Assembly: GCA_003650445.1 (NCBI GenBank)
Contig: QMQE01000002.1
Location: 1 to 34,387 of the forward strand
DNA: 34,387 nucleotides
Reading direction: 5' to 3'
Source of the DNA: Acidobacteriota bacterium
GTDB taxonomy: Bacteria; Acidobacteriota; Holophagae; Thermotomaculales; Thermotomaculaceae
In this document: piece by piece, positions 8,885-17,816 of the stretch
Layout of the letters: every line of letters begins with the position of its first letter
How positions within the stretch are numbered: the first letter of the stretch is position 1
Program-made: the position numbers and the translations under genes
Notes under the pieces: generated by a model
The model's input: the letters and a program-made list of their open reading frames with translations, nothing else
What the model was told of the DNA's origin: nothing
Database searches by the model: none

Positions 8885-11256
8885 TGAAAAAACTCGCCGC
8901 TTTCCTGTTTGTTTTTGTTCTTCTCTGCCTCCCGCTGAAGGGGAAAGAATTTACCTTCCGGATCTGCCACATCCCGGAACACCCCTGGCAGACAAATCTC
9001 CTGGTCATCAACCCGGGGGACAGTGATCTGGCGCTGCAGCTCCATCACATCTCAGAAAACGGGAACGAAGCGGTCGGCGACATGCTCACCCTTTCTCCCG
9101 GCGGCACCACCCTACTGAACGCGGATGCCATAGGCAACGGAGGCACCGGATGGCTGGCATGCGATGGTGACACAGCCCCGGCCGTGGTGCTGAGCTACCG
9201 TTACAGTGACAGCAAATCCATCTGCCGCTTTCCCCTGTCCCCGGACAAAACCAGCACAAAGTGGCTGCTGCCGCTGCCGTCGGACGGACCGTCAGACTGG
9301 TACGGCATTGCTGCCGCCAATTTCGGAGACAACACAGTTCAACTGACTGTTGCCGGAATAAAAGAAGGCAATATTATTGAACAAATTACCCTTTCCATTG
9401 GAAAAAACCAAAAAGCGGTGGATACCCTGTCCCACATCTTCCGGGAACTGAACTTCCAGCGACCGGAGTGGCTTCTACTGACAGCTCCTGTGGCAATGCC
9501 TGCCCCCATCGGCATTGCGGGAAACAACAGCCAGGACCGGCACCTGTTTTTTTCCGCCGAAGCGCTTGTCCCCGCCGGTGAAGATCAGGCGAGATACGCC
9601 ATTCCCCACGTGGCAGAAAGCAACTGGGACAGCACCGTGGAGCTCATCAACCCCGACAGCAGCAGCCTTGAAGCCACCCTCTATCGCCCCTATAAAATTC
9701 CATGCGCGAGGCCTCTGTCAGACACCCTGCTGCACCCCCTGGGAACCGCAAGCATTGACATATACAAGACCGGAGAGCCGGGACCACTGGTTATCAATTC
9801 CAGGATTCCCGTCGTTGCCCGGCTTCGCTACCACTACAAAGATTCTCCCTCGGTATGCAGTTTTTTCCTGGAAAATCGCTGGAGCCGGAAGTGGATTCTC
9901 CCGGATACGAAAGAAAACTATCTCAGCTGGCATGGAATCGCCATGGGAAATCCCCTGTCGGTACCGGTTGAAGTCACCATCACCGCCTACACCGCAGACG
10001 GGCCGGTGGCAGGAAACACAAGGACGGTGGAAAACGGGGGAAAATGGGTGGGACTGGCCTGGCAGTGGTTCTCAGATTACGAAGAAACGGCTCCGAACCT
10101 GTCTGAAGTTATTTATTTTCTAATTGAAAGTAATGTCCAACTGTCAGCACCCCTGCTCATTGCGGGAAACACCGCCCAGGACCGCCACGTCTTCCTGCCT
10201 GGAATCCCGGTGAATGAACCGGACACCTTCACTAAAAGCGGTCCGGCCCTCGGTAATTACTGGCCCACCGCTGGCTGGCGGGAATGCCGACCGGAGGAAG
10301 CGGGAATGGACAGCTCAAAGCTCCGAAAAGCCCGGGACTACGCCGCCAATCCCGCCATCAACACCCATGGACTGCTGGTAATCCGGGACGGCTACATCCT
10401 GGCGGAACAATACTTCCGGGGCAATAGCGAATCCACCATCCGCCACAGCTTCTCCATCGCCAAGAGCTTTGCAAGCTGCCTCACCGGGATCGCACTGGAC
10501 AGGGGTGAAATCCCCGGATTGGATATTCCCATCTACACCTTCTTCCCCGAATGGCAGCAGCCGGACACCCCGGCAATCAAAAAACGCATCACCCTGCGGG
10601 AACTTCTGACCATGACATCGGGAATCAAATGGAACCAGGATGCCCCGGATTACGACCTCGACAGGATGATTTTAAGCGGAGACTACGTCTCCTACGCCCT
10701 GAACAAAGCAGTTGTACATGAGCCCGGAACCTACTGGCAGTACAGCAATGGCGGTGCCGCCCTGTTCTCTGGAATTATTCAGTCCGCAACGGGGAAAACC
10801 CCTGAGGAATACGCCAATGAGGCCCTCTTTCCTGAAATCGGCTTTCAATACGACATGTGGGAATCGGACCGGGCCGGCCACAGCACCACCGCCTGGGGCA
10901 TCCACACCACAGTCCGCCAATTTGCCAAATTCGGCTACCTCTACCTGAACGACGGAAACTGGGACGGCAACCAGGTGATTTCCAAAAACTACGTCGCCCT
11001 TTCGGGCCAGCCGGTATCAGGTTCAGTCAACTGGTACGGCTTCCTGTGGTGGCTGAAGCCCTCCCTTGAAAACTGGGAAAATTCCCCGGTGCCCGACAAT
11101 CTGATAATTGCCTGGGGAAAATACAGCCAGCAGATCTTCGTCATGCCGGACCAGAACCTTCTGGTACTCCGCTTCGGCAATGATCTCTACTCAACCACTG
11201 ACGAATGGGATGAAGTCGAATTCCTGTCCCTCATTCTGGACGCGATAAAAGAGTAG
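8884..11256 (+). CDS. Secreted beta-lactamase-family serine hydrolase with duplicated N-terminal module
   Basis: TAATG overlap with previous CDS; signal peptide; C-terminal SxxK 'SFSIAKSFASC' and 'YSNGGAALFSGII'; N-terminal half carries two copies of a roughly 220-aa module. Confidence 0.8.
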   Translation: MKKLAAFLFVFVLLCLPLKGKEFTFRICHIPEHPWQTNLLVINPGDSDLALQLHHISENGNEAVGDMLTLSPGGTTLLNADAIGNGGTGWLACDGDTAPAVVLSYRYSDSKSICRFPLSPDKTSTKWLLPLPSDGPSDWYGIAAANFGDNTVQLTVAGIKEGNIIEQITLSIGKNQKAVDTLSHIFRELNFQRPEWLLLTAPVAMPAPIGIAGNNSQDRHLFFSAEALVPAGEDQARYAIPHVAESNWDSTVELINPDSSSLEATLYRPYKIPCARPLSDTLLHPLGTASIDIYKTGEPGPLVINSRIPVVARLRYHYKDSPSVCSFFLENRWSRKWILPDTKENYLSWHGIAMGNPLSVPVEVTITAYTADGPVAGNTRTVENGGKWVGLAWQWFSDYEETAPNLSEVIYFLIESNVQLSAPLLIAGNTAQDRHVFLPGIPVNEPDTFTKSGPALGNYWPTAGWRECRPEEAGMDSSKLRKARDYAANPAINTHGLLVIRDGYILAEQYFRGNSESTIRHSFSIAKSFASCLTGIALDRGEIPGLDIPIYTFFPEWQQPDTPAIKKRITLRELLTMTSGIKWNQDAPDYDLDRMILSGDYVSYALNKAVVHEPGTYWQYSNGGAALFSGIIQSATGKTPEEYANEALFPEIGFQYDMWESDRAGHSTTAWGIHTTVRQFAKFGYLYLNDGNWDGNQVISKNYVALSGQPVSGSVNWYGFLWWLKPSLENWENSPVPDNLIIAWGKYSQQIFVMPDQNLLVLRFGNDLYSTTDEWDEVEFLSLILDAIKE

Positions 11257-11292
11257 TCCCTGAAGCAGAAAACCAGATGGATATTTTTAAAC

Positions 11293-11320
11293 TTGACTTT
11301 AATTTTATCCATGCTAAAGT
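11293..11320 (+). promoter_or_regulatory. Sigma70-like promoter with embedded inverted repeat, placed for leaderless transcription
   Basis: TTGACT (11293..11298) - 16 nt - TAAAGT (11315..11320); ACTTTA (11296..11301) and TAAAGT (11315..11320) are reverse complements. Confidence 0.5.
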
Positions 11321-11326
11321 TAAACC

Positions 11327-12493
11327 ATGTTTGAGAGATGGATCGCGTTAGATGCAAATAAAAGCACCCTGCTGACCGGCCCGAGAAGATGCGGAAAAAC
11401 AACTTTACTTAAGCATTGCTACCCAGACTTTGCGTATGCCACCCTGGATGATCTGGACTTACTGGATTGGGCAAGGCGGGATGGGAAGGGATTGATCCAA
11501 TCACTTGGAAATCGCGTAATTCTGGATGAGATCCAACGTCATCCACCACTGACAGTGGCTGTGAAATATGCCATTGATAAAGGAAATGCCCATTTTCTCA
11601 TGACCGGTTCCAGCACCATCGGCCTGCTTGATGCCGGGGCCGATTCCCTCGCCGGAAGGATCAATATCCGTTCTCTTCCCACCGCATGCTGGGGAGAAAA
11701 CCGGGGCCTCCCCACTCACCGGATTTTTGAAGATGCCGTTCCTTTCCCTCAACTGCGAGAGGCGGAGCGTTTGCTGCCGGATGCGATTCGCTTTGGCCAG
11801 TTTCCTGAAATTCTCACGGCAGATTCACCTGAGAAAAAGCAGGAACTTCTCAAAAACTATCGGGACACGTACTTTACCAGGGACCTGATGCAACTGACAA
11901 ACATTGAAAATCTCGACGGGTTGATGGCACTTTACCTCAACGTCATCCGTTCCATCGGCTCATCCCTCGAAGTTTCAAACCTTGCAAGGGAAGCCGGAAT
12001 CAGCTTTGTAACGGCAAAAAAATATCTGAACTCCCTCCTTCAATCCCAATTGACGTTCAGGCTGGCCGGTTATCAGTACGGACCGGCCAAGCGCTACACA
12101 AAGGCGGCAAAAACCTATCTCGCCGATATGGGAATTGCACAGGGATTCAGGGCCCGCCTGTCCGATGGGCAGGCAATGGAAAACTTTGTGATTGCGGAAT
12201 TGGAAAAGCGGCGAAAATTGGGATTTATCCCCGCCGACCGCCTGTACCACTACCGTTCTGCAGGGGGGCGGGAAGTGGATGTTGTGTTTGAAACCGATAA
12301 ATTCCTCACCGCCATTGAAATCAAATGCACAAAAAAGCCCTCCCGTCGGGACACCCGCAACCTTGAGGATTTTGCTGCCGGTGTCAATGCGGAAAAAGCC
12401 GTACGCTGCTTCCTCTTCTATTCCGGCCTCGAATATCAGGAAATCGGCAACGTGAACCTCCTCCCGATTGCCGCCCTCTACCGGGGGAAATGA
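11327..12493 (+). CDS. AAA ATPase with DUF4143 C-terminal domain
   Basis: Walker A 'LLTGPRRCGKTTLLK', 'NRVILDEIQ' Walker B, 'FLMTGSST' sensor-like motif, C-terminal 'GREVDVVFE...AIEIKC'. Confidence 0.85.
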   Translation: MFERWIALDANKSTLLTGPRRCGKTTLLKHCYPDFAYATLDDLDLLDWARRDGKGLIQSLGNRVILDEIQRHPPLTVAVKYAIDKGNAHFLMTGSSTIGLLDAGADSLAGRINIRSLPTACWGENRGLPTHRIFEDAVPFPQLREAERLLPDAIRFGQFPEILTADSPEKKQELLKNYRDTYFTRDLMQLTNIENLDGLMALYLNVIRSIGSSLEVSNLAREAGISFVTAKKYLNSLLQSQLTFRLAGYQYGPAKRYTKAAKTYLADMGIAQGFRARLSDGQAMENFVIAELEKRRKLGFIPADRLYHYRSAGGREVDVVFETDKFLTAIEIKCTKKPSRRDTRNLEDFAAGVNAEKAVRCFLFYSGLEYQEIGNVNLLPIAALYRGK

Positions 12494-12802
12494 GTGGAAA
12501 GAATTTACTGTCTTTGGTTTCTTTAATAGATCCTTTCGCAGAGGATATCATACCGGTCAATGATTAATAAAAGCCGTTAAACAGGCGAACGTAATGGGTC
12601 CAAGAACCACCTTGGAAACCTTACCCCTCTCTACAATATTCACCTGCTCATCTCCCTTTTGTCTGCTTCTTAACCATTTTATTCCCCGCTCCCCTATCCC
12701 TTTCCTTATCTATTCTTTTCCAATGATTTTTCAATTCAGTGTCCCAATCGAATGGAGGGATGCCAGCGTTGGACGTCCGGGCCATCCGGCCCCTGAAGAA
12801 AC

Positions 12803-12830
12803 GGGGCCTTGTGGCCCCATTTCTTTTTGC
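12803..12830. terminator. Terminator-like hairpin between convergent genes
   Basis: GGGGCC TTGT GGCCCC followed by ATTTCTTTTT; minus-strand side has a shorter T-rich tract. Confidence 0.55.
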
Positions 12831-12847
12831 AAGCGATGTCGATAAAT

Positions 12848-14020
12848 TTATTTCATGCTCTGGTCGAGATCGGCGATGAGTTCATCCACATCTTCAATGC
12901 CGACGGAGATTCGGACAAGGCCATCGCTGATACCGGCCTGTTCCCGGAGCTCCTTCGGCATGCCGGCATGGGTCATGGACGCCGGGTGCTGAATCAAAGA
13001 CTCTACCCCTCCGAGGGAAACTGCCAATTGGGCAATTTTCACACTGTTCATCATACGCTTTCCGGCGGCAAGGCCGCCCTTCAGCTCAAAACTGATGATT
13101 CCGCTGAACCCGTTCATCTGCTTTTTAGCAATTTCATGCTGAGGATGGGATTTGAGCCCCGGGTATTTTACCCAGGACACTGCCGGATGTGCTTCAAGGT
13201 ATTCAGCGATTTTCTGTGCGTTTTCGTTGTGTTTTTTCATTCGAAGGGACAGGGTTTTGATACCCCGAAGTACCAGAAAAGCCTCAAACGGAGGGATTAT
13301 TCCACCGAGATGATTGAGAATGTAACGGCAGGTTTTGTATTGCTCTTCGGTTTTCACCACAATCATTCCCGCAACCACATCGGCGTGGCCGTTGAGAAAT
13401 TTGGTCATACTGTGAACAACAATGTCCGCCCCGTGGTCCAACGGACGCTGGACAGCCGGGGAAGAGAAGGTGTTGTCCACCACGAGGATAGCACCGGCAT
13501 CATGGGCAATCTTTGCGGTTTCTGCAATATCAGAGACAACGAGGGTGGGATTCCCCGGTGTTTCCACGTAAATCATCTTTGTGTTGGGACGAACCGCATT
13601 TTTTACAGCGGAAAGGTCTGAGGTATCCACAAAAGTGTGTTCCACACCAAATTCCACCAACACTTTTTCAAGGGAGGTGGATGTGGGGCCGTAAACGGAT
13701 TCACTGCATACCACGTGGTCACCGGCTTTCACAAATGCCATAAAGGTGGTGTTAATAGCAGCCATGCCGCTGGCGGTGCCCAGGCCCTTGTGGCCATTTT
13801 CCAGTTCCGCCACCGCGTCTTCCAGTGCTTTCACTGTGGGATTGAGCATCCGGGTGTAGATGTATCCTTCCTCTTTCCCCGCAAAAAGTGCCGCACCGTG
13901 ATCGGCATCCCGGAACTTGAAGGTGGATGTCTGGTAGATGGGGGGCGCCACCGCGAGGTGTTCGTTTTCACTCATTCCGGCATGTACGCACAGGGTGTCC
14001 ATTTTGTGTTTCATTTTCAC
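12848..14020 (-). CDS. Trans-sulfuration PLP enzyme (cystathionine gamma-synthase / methionine gamma-lyase family)
   Basis: 'YVETPGNPTLVVSDIAETAKIAHDAGAILVVDNTFSSPAVQRPLDHGADIVVHSMTKFLNGHADVVAG' with PLP-lysine motif SMTKFLNGH. Confidence 0.9.
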   Translation of the reverse strand: MKMKHKMDTLCVHAGMSENEHLAVAPPIYQTSTFKFRDADHGAALFAGKEEGYIYTRMLNPTVKALEDAVAELENGHKGLGTASGMAAINTTFMAFVKAGDHVVCSESVYGPTSTSLEKVLVEFGVEHTFVDTSDLSAVKNAVRPNTKMIYVETPGNPTLVVSDIAETAKIAHDAGAILVVDNTFSSPAVQRPLDHGADIVVHSMTKFLNGHADVVAGMIVVKTEEQYKTCRYILNHLGGIIPPFEAFLVLRGIKTLSLRMKKHNENAQKIAEYLEAHPAVSWVKYPGLKSHPQHEIAKKQMNGFSGIISFELKGGLAAGKRMMNSVKIAQLAVSLGGVESLIQHPASMTHAGMPKELREQAGISDGLVRISVGIEDVDELIADLDQSMK

Positions 14021-14043
14021 TCCTTCTCAGATTTCTTTCTATC

Positions 14044-15294
14044 TCAATGATTGCATTGATTTCCCGCAATATTTAAATTGTCGTTCAGGTAGTCTTTTGC
14101 CACCTTTGCCGCATTGTCCGCCGCGACGCCAATGACCACGTCCACACCCTTGTCCACCAGGATTTTACGGGCACTTTCGCCCAGCCCACCGGTCAACAGT
14201 ACATGGGCCCCCTGAGCCGCAATCCAGGAAGGGATTACGCCGGGTTCATGGGCCGGAGGAGTCAGGGTTTTGGCCTCCACAATAATTTTTTTCTCCGTAT
14301 CCACGATAAAAAACGCAAAACCGGAGGCATGGCCGAAGTGGGCGTCCAGTATCCCGCTGGCATCCACAGGCATGGCAATGGTCTGGATGCGGTCATCTTT
14401 TCGAGCTGCTACGGCCGCTGCACCTTCTTTTACGGTTTCTTTTTTCACCGGCTTTTTTTCTTCCAGTTCACTCAACACTTTCACAATGGGGTCAAAGGCA
14501 GACATTTCCTTGAACGCATGCATCAGTTTTCCGTTGTCAGATGCTTCCAGAAGATTATGGTTCAGCGGCAACTTTGCCAGCAGGGGGACACCGGCGTCCT
14601 TCGCCATTTCTTCTCCACCTTTGCCGGGGAAAATTTCAATATCTTCACCACACTTGGGGCATTTGAAGGTGCTCATGTTCTCCACAATACCCACGAGATC
14701 CATGTTCATTTTTTTACAGAAGGTGATGGATTTCTGCACGTCTTCCACCGCCATTCCCTGAGGCGTAGTCACGATGATGCCCCGGGCATCCGGAACCATC
14801 TGAAGGATGGAAAGAGGCTCGTCTCCGGTTCCCGGAGGGCAATCTACCACAAGGTAATCCAGTTCTCCCCAGTCCACATCGGAAAAGAACTGTTCAATCA
14901 GGCCGATCTTCAACGGGCCGCGCCAGATCAGGGCTTCTTTGTCGTGGGGCAGTAGAAATCCCACCGACATCAGTTTCAAGTTGTCTGTCATGGGCACCGG
15001 AATCATTTTTTCCTCGTCCGTCATCCCCGGGCGCTGGTCTTTTACACCAAAAATACGGGGAATGCTGGGGCCGTGGATGTCCACATCGAGAATCCCCACC
15101 CGATGCCCTTCCACCGCCAGTTTTGTGGCAATGGATGCTGCGACAGTGCTTTTCCCAACGCCGCCCTTTCCGGACAGCACTACGATTTTATGTTTAATTC
15201 CGCCAAGGGTGTTCTTTACCTCGCGTTGCCGGGCAATCTGTTCCGGGTTTTGATTCATTCCGCACGAACCTGTCGAACAGGAATTTTCACTCAT
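14044..15294 (-). CDS. Mrp/NBP35-type ATPase fused to C-terminal NifX/NifB-like (dinitrogenase Fe-Mo cofactor) domain
   Basis: 'IVVLSGKGGVGKSTVAASIATKLA', 'FKCPKCGEDIEIF'; C-terminal 'IQTIAMPVDASGILDAHFGHASGFAFFIVDTEKK...'. Confidence 0.9.
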   Translation of the reverse strand: MSENSCSTGSCGMNQNPEQIARQREVKNTLGGIKHKIVVLSGKGGVGKSTVAASIATKLAVEGHRVGILDVDIHGPSIPRIFGVKDQRPGMTDEEKMIPVPMTDNLKLMSVGFLLPHDKEALIWRGPLKIGLIEQFFSDVDWGELDYLVVDCPPGTGDEPLSILQMVPDARGIIVTTPQGMAVEDVQKSITFCKKMNMDLVGIVENMSTFKCPKCGEDIEIFPGKGGEEMAKDAGVPLLAKLPLNHNLLEASDNGKLMHAFKEMSAFDPIVKVLSELEEKKPVKKETVKEGAAAVAARKDDRIQTIAMPVDASGILDAHFGHASGFAFFIVDTEKKIIVEAKTLTPPAHEPGVIPSWIAAQGAHVLLTGGLGESARKILVDKGVDVVIGVAADNAAKVAKDYLNDNLNIAGNQCNH

Positions 15295-15327
15295 TTTGTA
15301 TCCTCCAAATGATTCTGTAGATGTTGT

Positions 15328-16206
15328 CTATTCAGTCTCTTCAGCCAATCGCGCTTTGAGCCGTTGCCAAACGTCGGCCACGGCCGTCGCCACCGGCGAA
15401 CCGGGAGCGGCCTCAATGACGGTCTGGCCATTGTTCATAGCCGAAATCACTTCTTCGGCATGATAGGGAATTCGGCCGAGACGGTCAAATCCGTTTCCCA
15501 CAGCCAGAGCCTCTATGTTATCGGACATTTCAGGGTGAATGTCAAACTTGTTTATCACCACACCCCCGGAAAGTTTGAAATGAGACATCAGCTCAAACAC
15601 CCGTTCCAGGTCATGGTACCCGGATATGGTGGGCTCGGTAACCACCAAAACGTAGTCCGCACCCGTTACTGACGCGACTACCGGACAGCCGACGCCGGGG
15701 GACCCATCCACGAGAATCAGCTCTTTCCCCTGCTCCACTGCCGCCGCTCTGGCATCGTTTCGGACCCGTGTCACCAGTTTACCGGAGTTTTCCTGCCCCG
15801 GGTTCAGCCGTGCGTGGAAAAAGGGGCCCAGCCTGGAACTGGAATGAAATACCGTTCCGGTGTACTGGGGTTCAAAAAGAATCGCATCGTGGGGACAGAA
15901 ATAGTAGCAGGCGCCGCAGCCCTCGCAGGCCAGCGGCTCCACCACATAATCTTCACTGATGGCGTCAAACTCGCACACTTCCCGACACTTTCCGCAAGCG
16001 GTGCATGGGTCCTGGAGAATTTCCGCCAACTTCCCCCCTGTGAAACTCTCGGTGTGATGGGTTTCTGGATCCAGAACCAGGAACATATCAGCGGCATCCA
16101 CGTCACAATCCGCCAGTACCGCGTTTTTCGCCAGTGAAGCCAAGCCCAGTACAACGGTGGTTTTACCGGTTCCGCCTTTCCCACTGATAATTACAATTTC
16201 CTTCAT
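15328..16206 (-). CDS. MinD/ParA-like ATPase with inserted 2[4Fe-4S] ferredoxin domain
   Basis: 'IVIISGKGGTGKTTVVLGLA' and 'CTACGKCREVCEFDAI...CEGCGACYYFCPHDAI'. Confidence 0.9.
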   Translation of the reverse strand: MKEIVIISGKGGTGKTTVVLGLASLAKNAVLADCDVDAADMFLVLDPETHHTESFTGGKLAEILQDPCTACGKCREVCEFDAISEDYVVEPLACEGCGACYYFCPHDAILFEPQYTGTVFHSSSRLGPFFHARLNPGQENSGKLVTRVRNDARAAAVEQGKELILVDGSPGVGCPVVASVTGADYVLVVTEPTISGYHDLERVFELMSHFKLSGGVVINKFDIHPEMSDNIEALAVGNGFDRLGRIPYHAEEVISAMNNGQTVIEAAPGSPVATAVADVWQRLKARLAEETE

Positions 16207-17057
16207 TGCCCCAACTCCTCTTTCACCGCATCCAGAAGCCCGACAAAGCGGTAGCGATACGCGGGAAGCTCACGGATGGCCAGATTCCCGTGGGAATAGC
16301 ACTCCGCAATCTCCCGTTCCAACGGAACACTTGCTAAAAGACGGATGTTTTCGGTTTCACAGAAATCCGCAACGGAGGTGTTCCCCTCCATTGCCCGGTT
16401 TTCCACCACACCGAACTTCAGCTTCAGGCTCCGGCACATCTCAACAGCCAGTTTCAGGTCATTGATGCCGAACGGTGTCGGTTCTGTTACAAGAATCACA
16501 TAATCACAGCCCTGAATCGTTTCCACAACCGGACAGGATGTCCCCGGAGGCGAATCCAGAATCACGACACCGCCTGAAGGCAGCCGGTCTTTGACAAACT
16601 TGATAACCGGTGTCGCCAGTTCAGTGCCCACTTTCATCTCCGCTTCCATGAACAATCCACGTCCGAACTGTCCCTTCAGGAACGTGCCAATTACCTTGTC
16701 CCGTTTACCGATTGCGCCTTCCGGGCAGATTCGCATGCAGAACCCGCAGCCGTGACACATGTCCTCAAATACATAGGTCTTGTCTTTTACTGTAATCAAC
16801 GCGTGAAACTCGCAGTGGGAAGAACAAAGCCGGCACCCGGTGCATTTGTCATTGTCAATAACCGGCACCTCAATGGTAACCGGAATCGTCTCCATGATTT
16901 CCGGTTTGATAAACAACTGGCTGTTGGGTTCTTCCACATCGCAATCCGCCAGCGTTACCCCCTCACCCATATCCGCCAGCAGAGCTGCCAGATTGGTCGC
17001 GACAAAGGTCTTCCCTGTGCCGCCTTTTCCCGATGCAACCGCAATTCTCATGCTCAA
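16203..17057 (-). CDS. MinD/ParA-like ATPase with inserted 2[4Fe-4S] ferredoxin domain (paralogue)
   Basis: 'IAVASGKGGTGKTFVATNLAALLA' and 'CTGCRLCSSHCEFHAL...CHGCGFCMRICPEGAI'. Confidence 0.9.
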   Translation of the reverse strand: MSMRIAVASGKGGTGKTFVATNLAALLADMGEGVTLADCDVEEPNSQLFIKPEIMETIPVTIEVPVIDNDKCTGCRLCSSHCEFHALITVKDKTYVFEDMCHGCGFCMRICPEGAIGKRDKVIGTFLKGQFGRGLFMEAEMKVGTELATPVIKFVKDRLPSGGVVILDSPPGTSCPVVETIQGCDYVILVTEPTPFGINDLKLAVEMCRSLKLKFGVVENRAMEGNTSVADFCETENIRLLASVPLEREIAECYSHGNLAIRELPAYRYRFVGLLDAVKEELGQ

Positions 17058-17105
17058 CCCCCTCGCAAAACCACATTAGCACAGGAAATCCGCTTTCAAT
17101 GAACA

Positions 17106-17134
17106 AAAGAAGGGGTGCGGCCAAAGCCACACCC
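17106..17134 (-). terminator. Hairpin downstream of the DUF5320-like gene, possible attenuator/terminator
   Basis: Minus strand GGGTGTGGC TTTG GCCGCACCCC TTCTTTTG. Confidence 0.45.
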
Positions 17135-17163
17135 ACAATTCTCATCTTATTCAATTCCTGTAA

Positions 17164-17502
17164 TTACTTGTCCTCATCCTTGTCTTTGGCCAACTGATCC
17201 AGCCGTTTTTTCGCAGCTTCCAGCTGACGGGAAAGGGCATCCACTTCGCTCTCGAGAAATTGCTTCTCGTCCACAGCAGGGACAGAAACCGGAACACCCC
17301 ATCCCGGAGCATATCCCCGGTGAAAACCAAAGCCACGACCCATTCCACGACCCATTCCGCGGCCAAAACCGCGGCCAAAACCACCACCGGCCATCCGGCC
17401 GCCGTTCACTGCGCCCGGAGCATCATATCCATTACAAAATCCCATTCCTCTACCGGTCCTCGGACCATAACCCATTGGCCCGGAATGATCACCATACGGC
17501 AT
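17164..17502 (-). CDS. DUF5320-like small Gly/Arg/Met-rich protein with C-terminal coiled coil
   Basis: MPYGDHSGPMGYGPRTGRGMGFCNGY...GRGFGRGMGRGMGRGFG...; ATG at 17502 preceded by GGAGG. Confidence 0.75.
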   Translation of the reverse strand: MPYGDHSGPMGYGPRTGRGMGFCNGYDAPGAVNGGRMAGGGFGRGFGRGMGRGMGRGFGFHRGYAPGWGVPVSVPAVDEKQFLESEVDALSRQLEAAKKRLDQLAKDKDEDK

Positions 17503-17544
17503 ATGCACCTCCTGTTTTATTAATAAAAAAATGAATAAATAAAC

Positions 17545-17760
17545 TTATCTGCCGCGACCGCCGCCGCGGCCCATTCCACGGCCAGAACCACGGCCCTGCC
17601 CACGGCCAATTCCGGCACCTCTGCCCTGACCGCGGTTACCGCCCAGCCTGCCCGGACCCGGTTGTTCAGAACCTGGTCTGTCGTTTCCAGCGGATTTCCC
17701 CAAACCTCTACCGGTACGGGGACCTTTTCCCTCTGGCCCTGTCTGATCACCCTGTGGCAT
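17545..17760 (-). CDS. DUF5320-like small Gly/Arg-rich protein
   Basis: MPQGDQTGPEGKGPRTGRGLGKSAGN...GRGQGRGSGRGMGRGGGRGR; GGAGG before ATG at 17760. Confidence 0.7.
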   Translation of the reverse strand: MPQGDQTGPEGKGPRTGRGLGKSAGNDRPGSEQPGPGRLGGNRGQGRGAGIGRGQGRGSGRGMGRGGGRGR

Positions 17761-17816
17761 AAACACCTCCTACTGCACTGGCCAACTGTTAAAACAGCCG
17801 GTTTTTATATGGTTGT

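Noticed and set aside
12809-13621. 270-aa plus-strand ORF opposite the PLP enzyme gene
   Set aside because: Antisense shadow of a well-conserved enzyme ORF; no recognisable domain and no RBS context.
14203-14955. 250-aa plus-strand ORF opposite the Mrp-NifX gene
   Set aside because: Antisense shadow ORF; composition (Phe/His-rich) is typical of reverse-complement translation.
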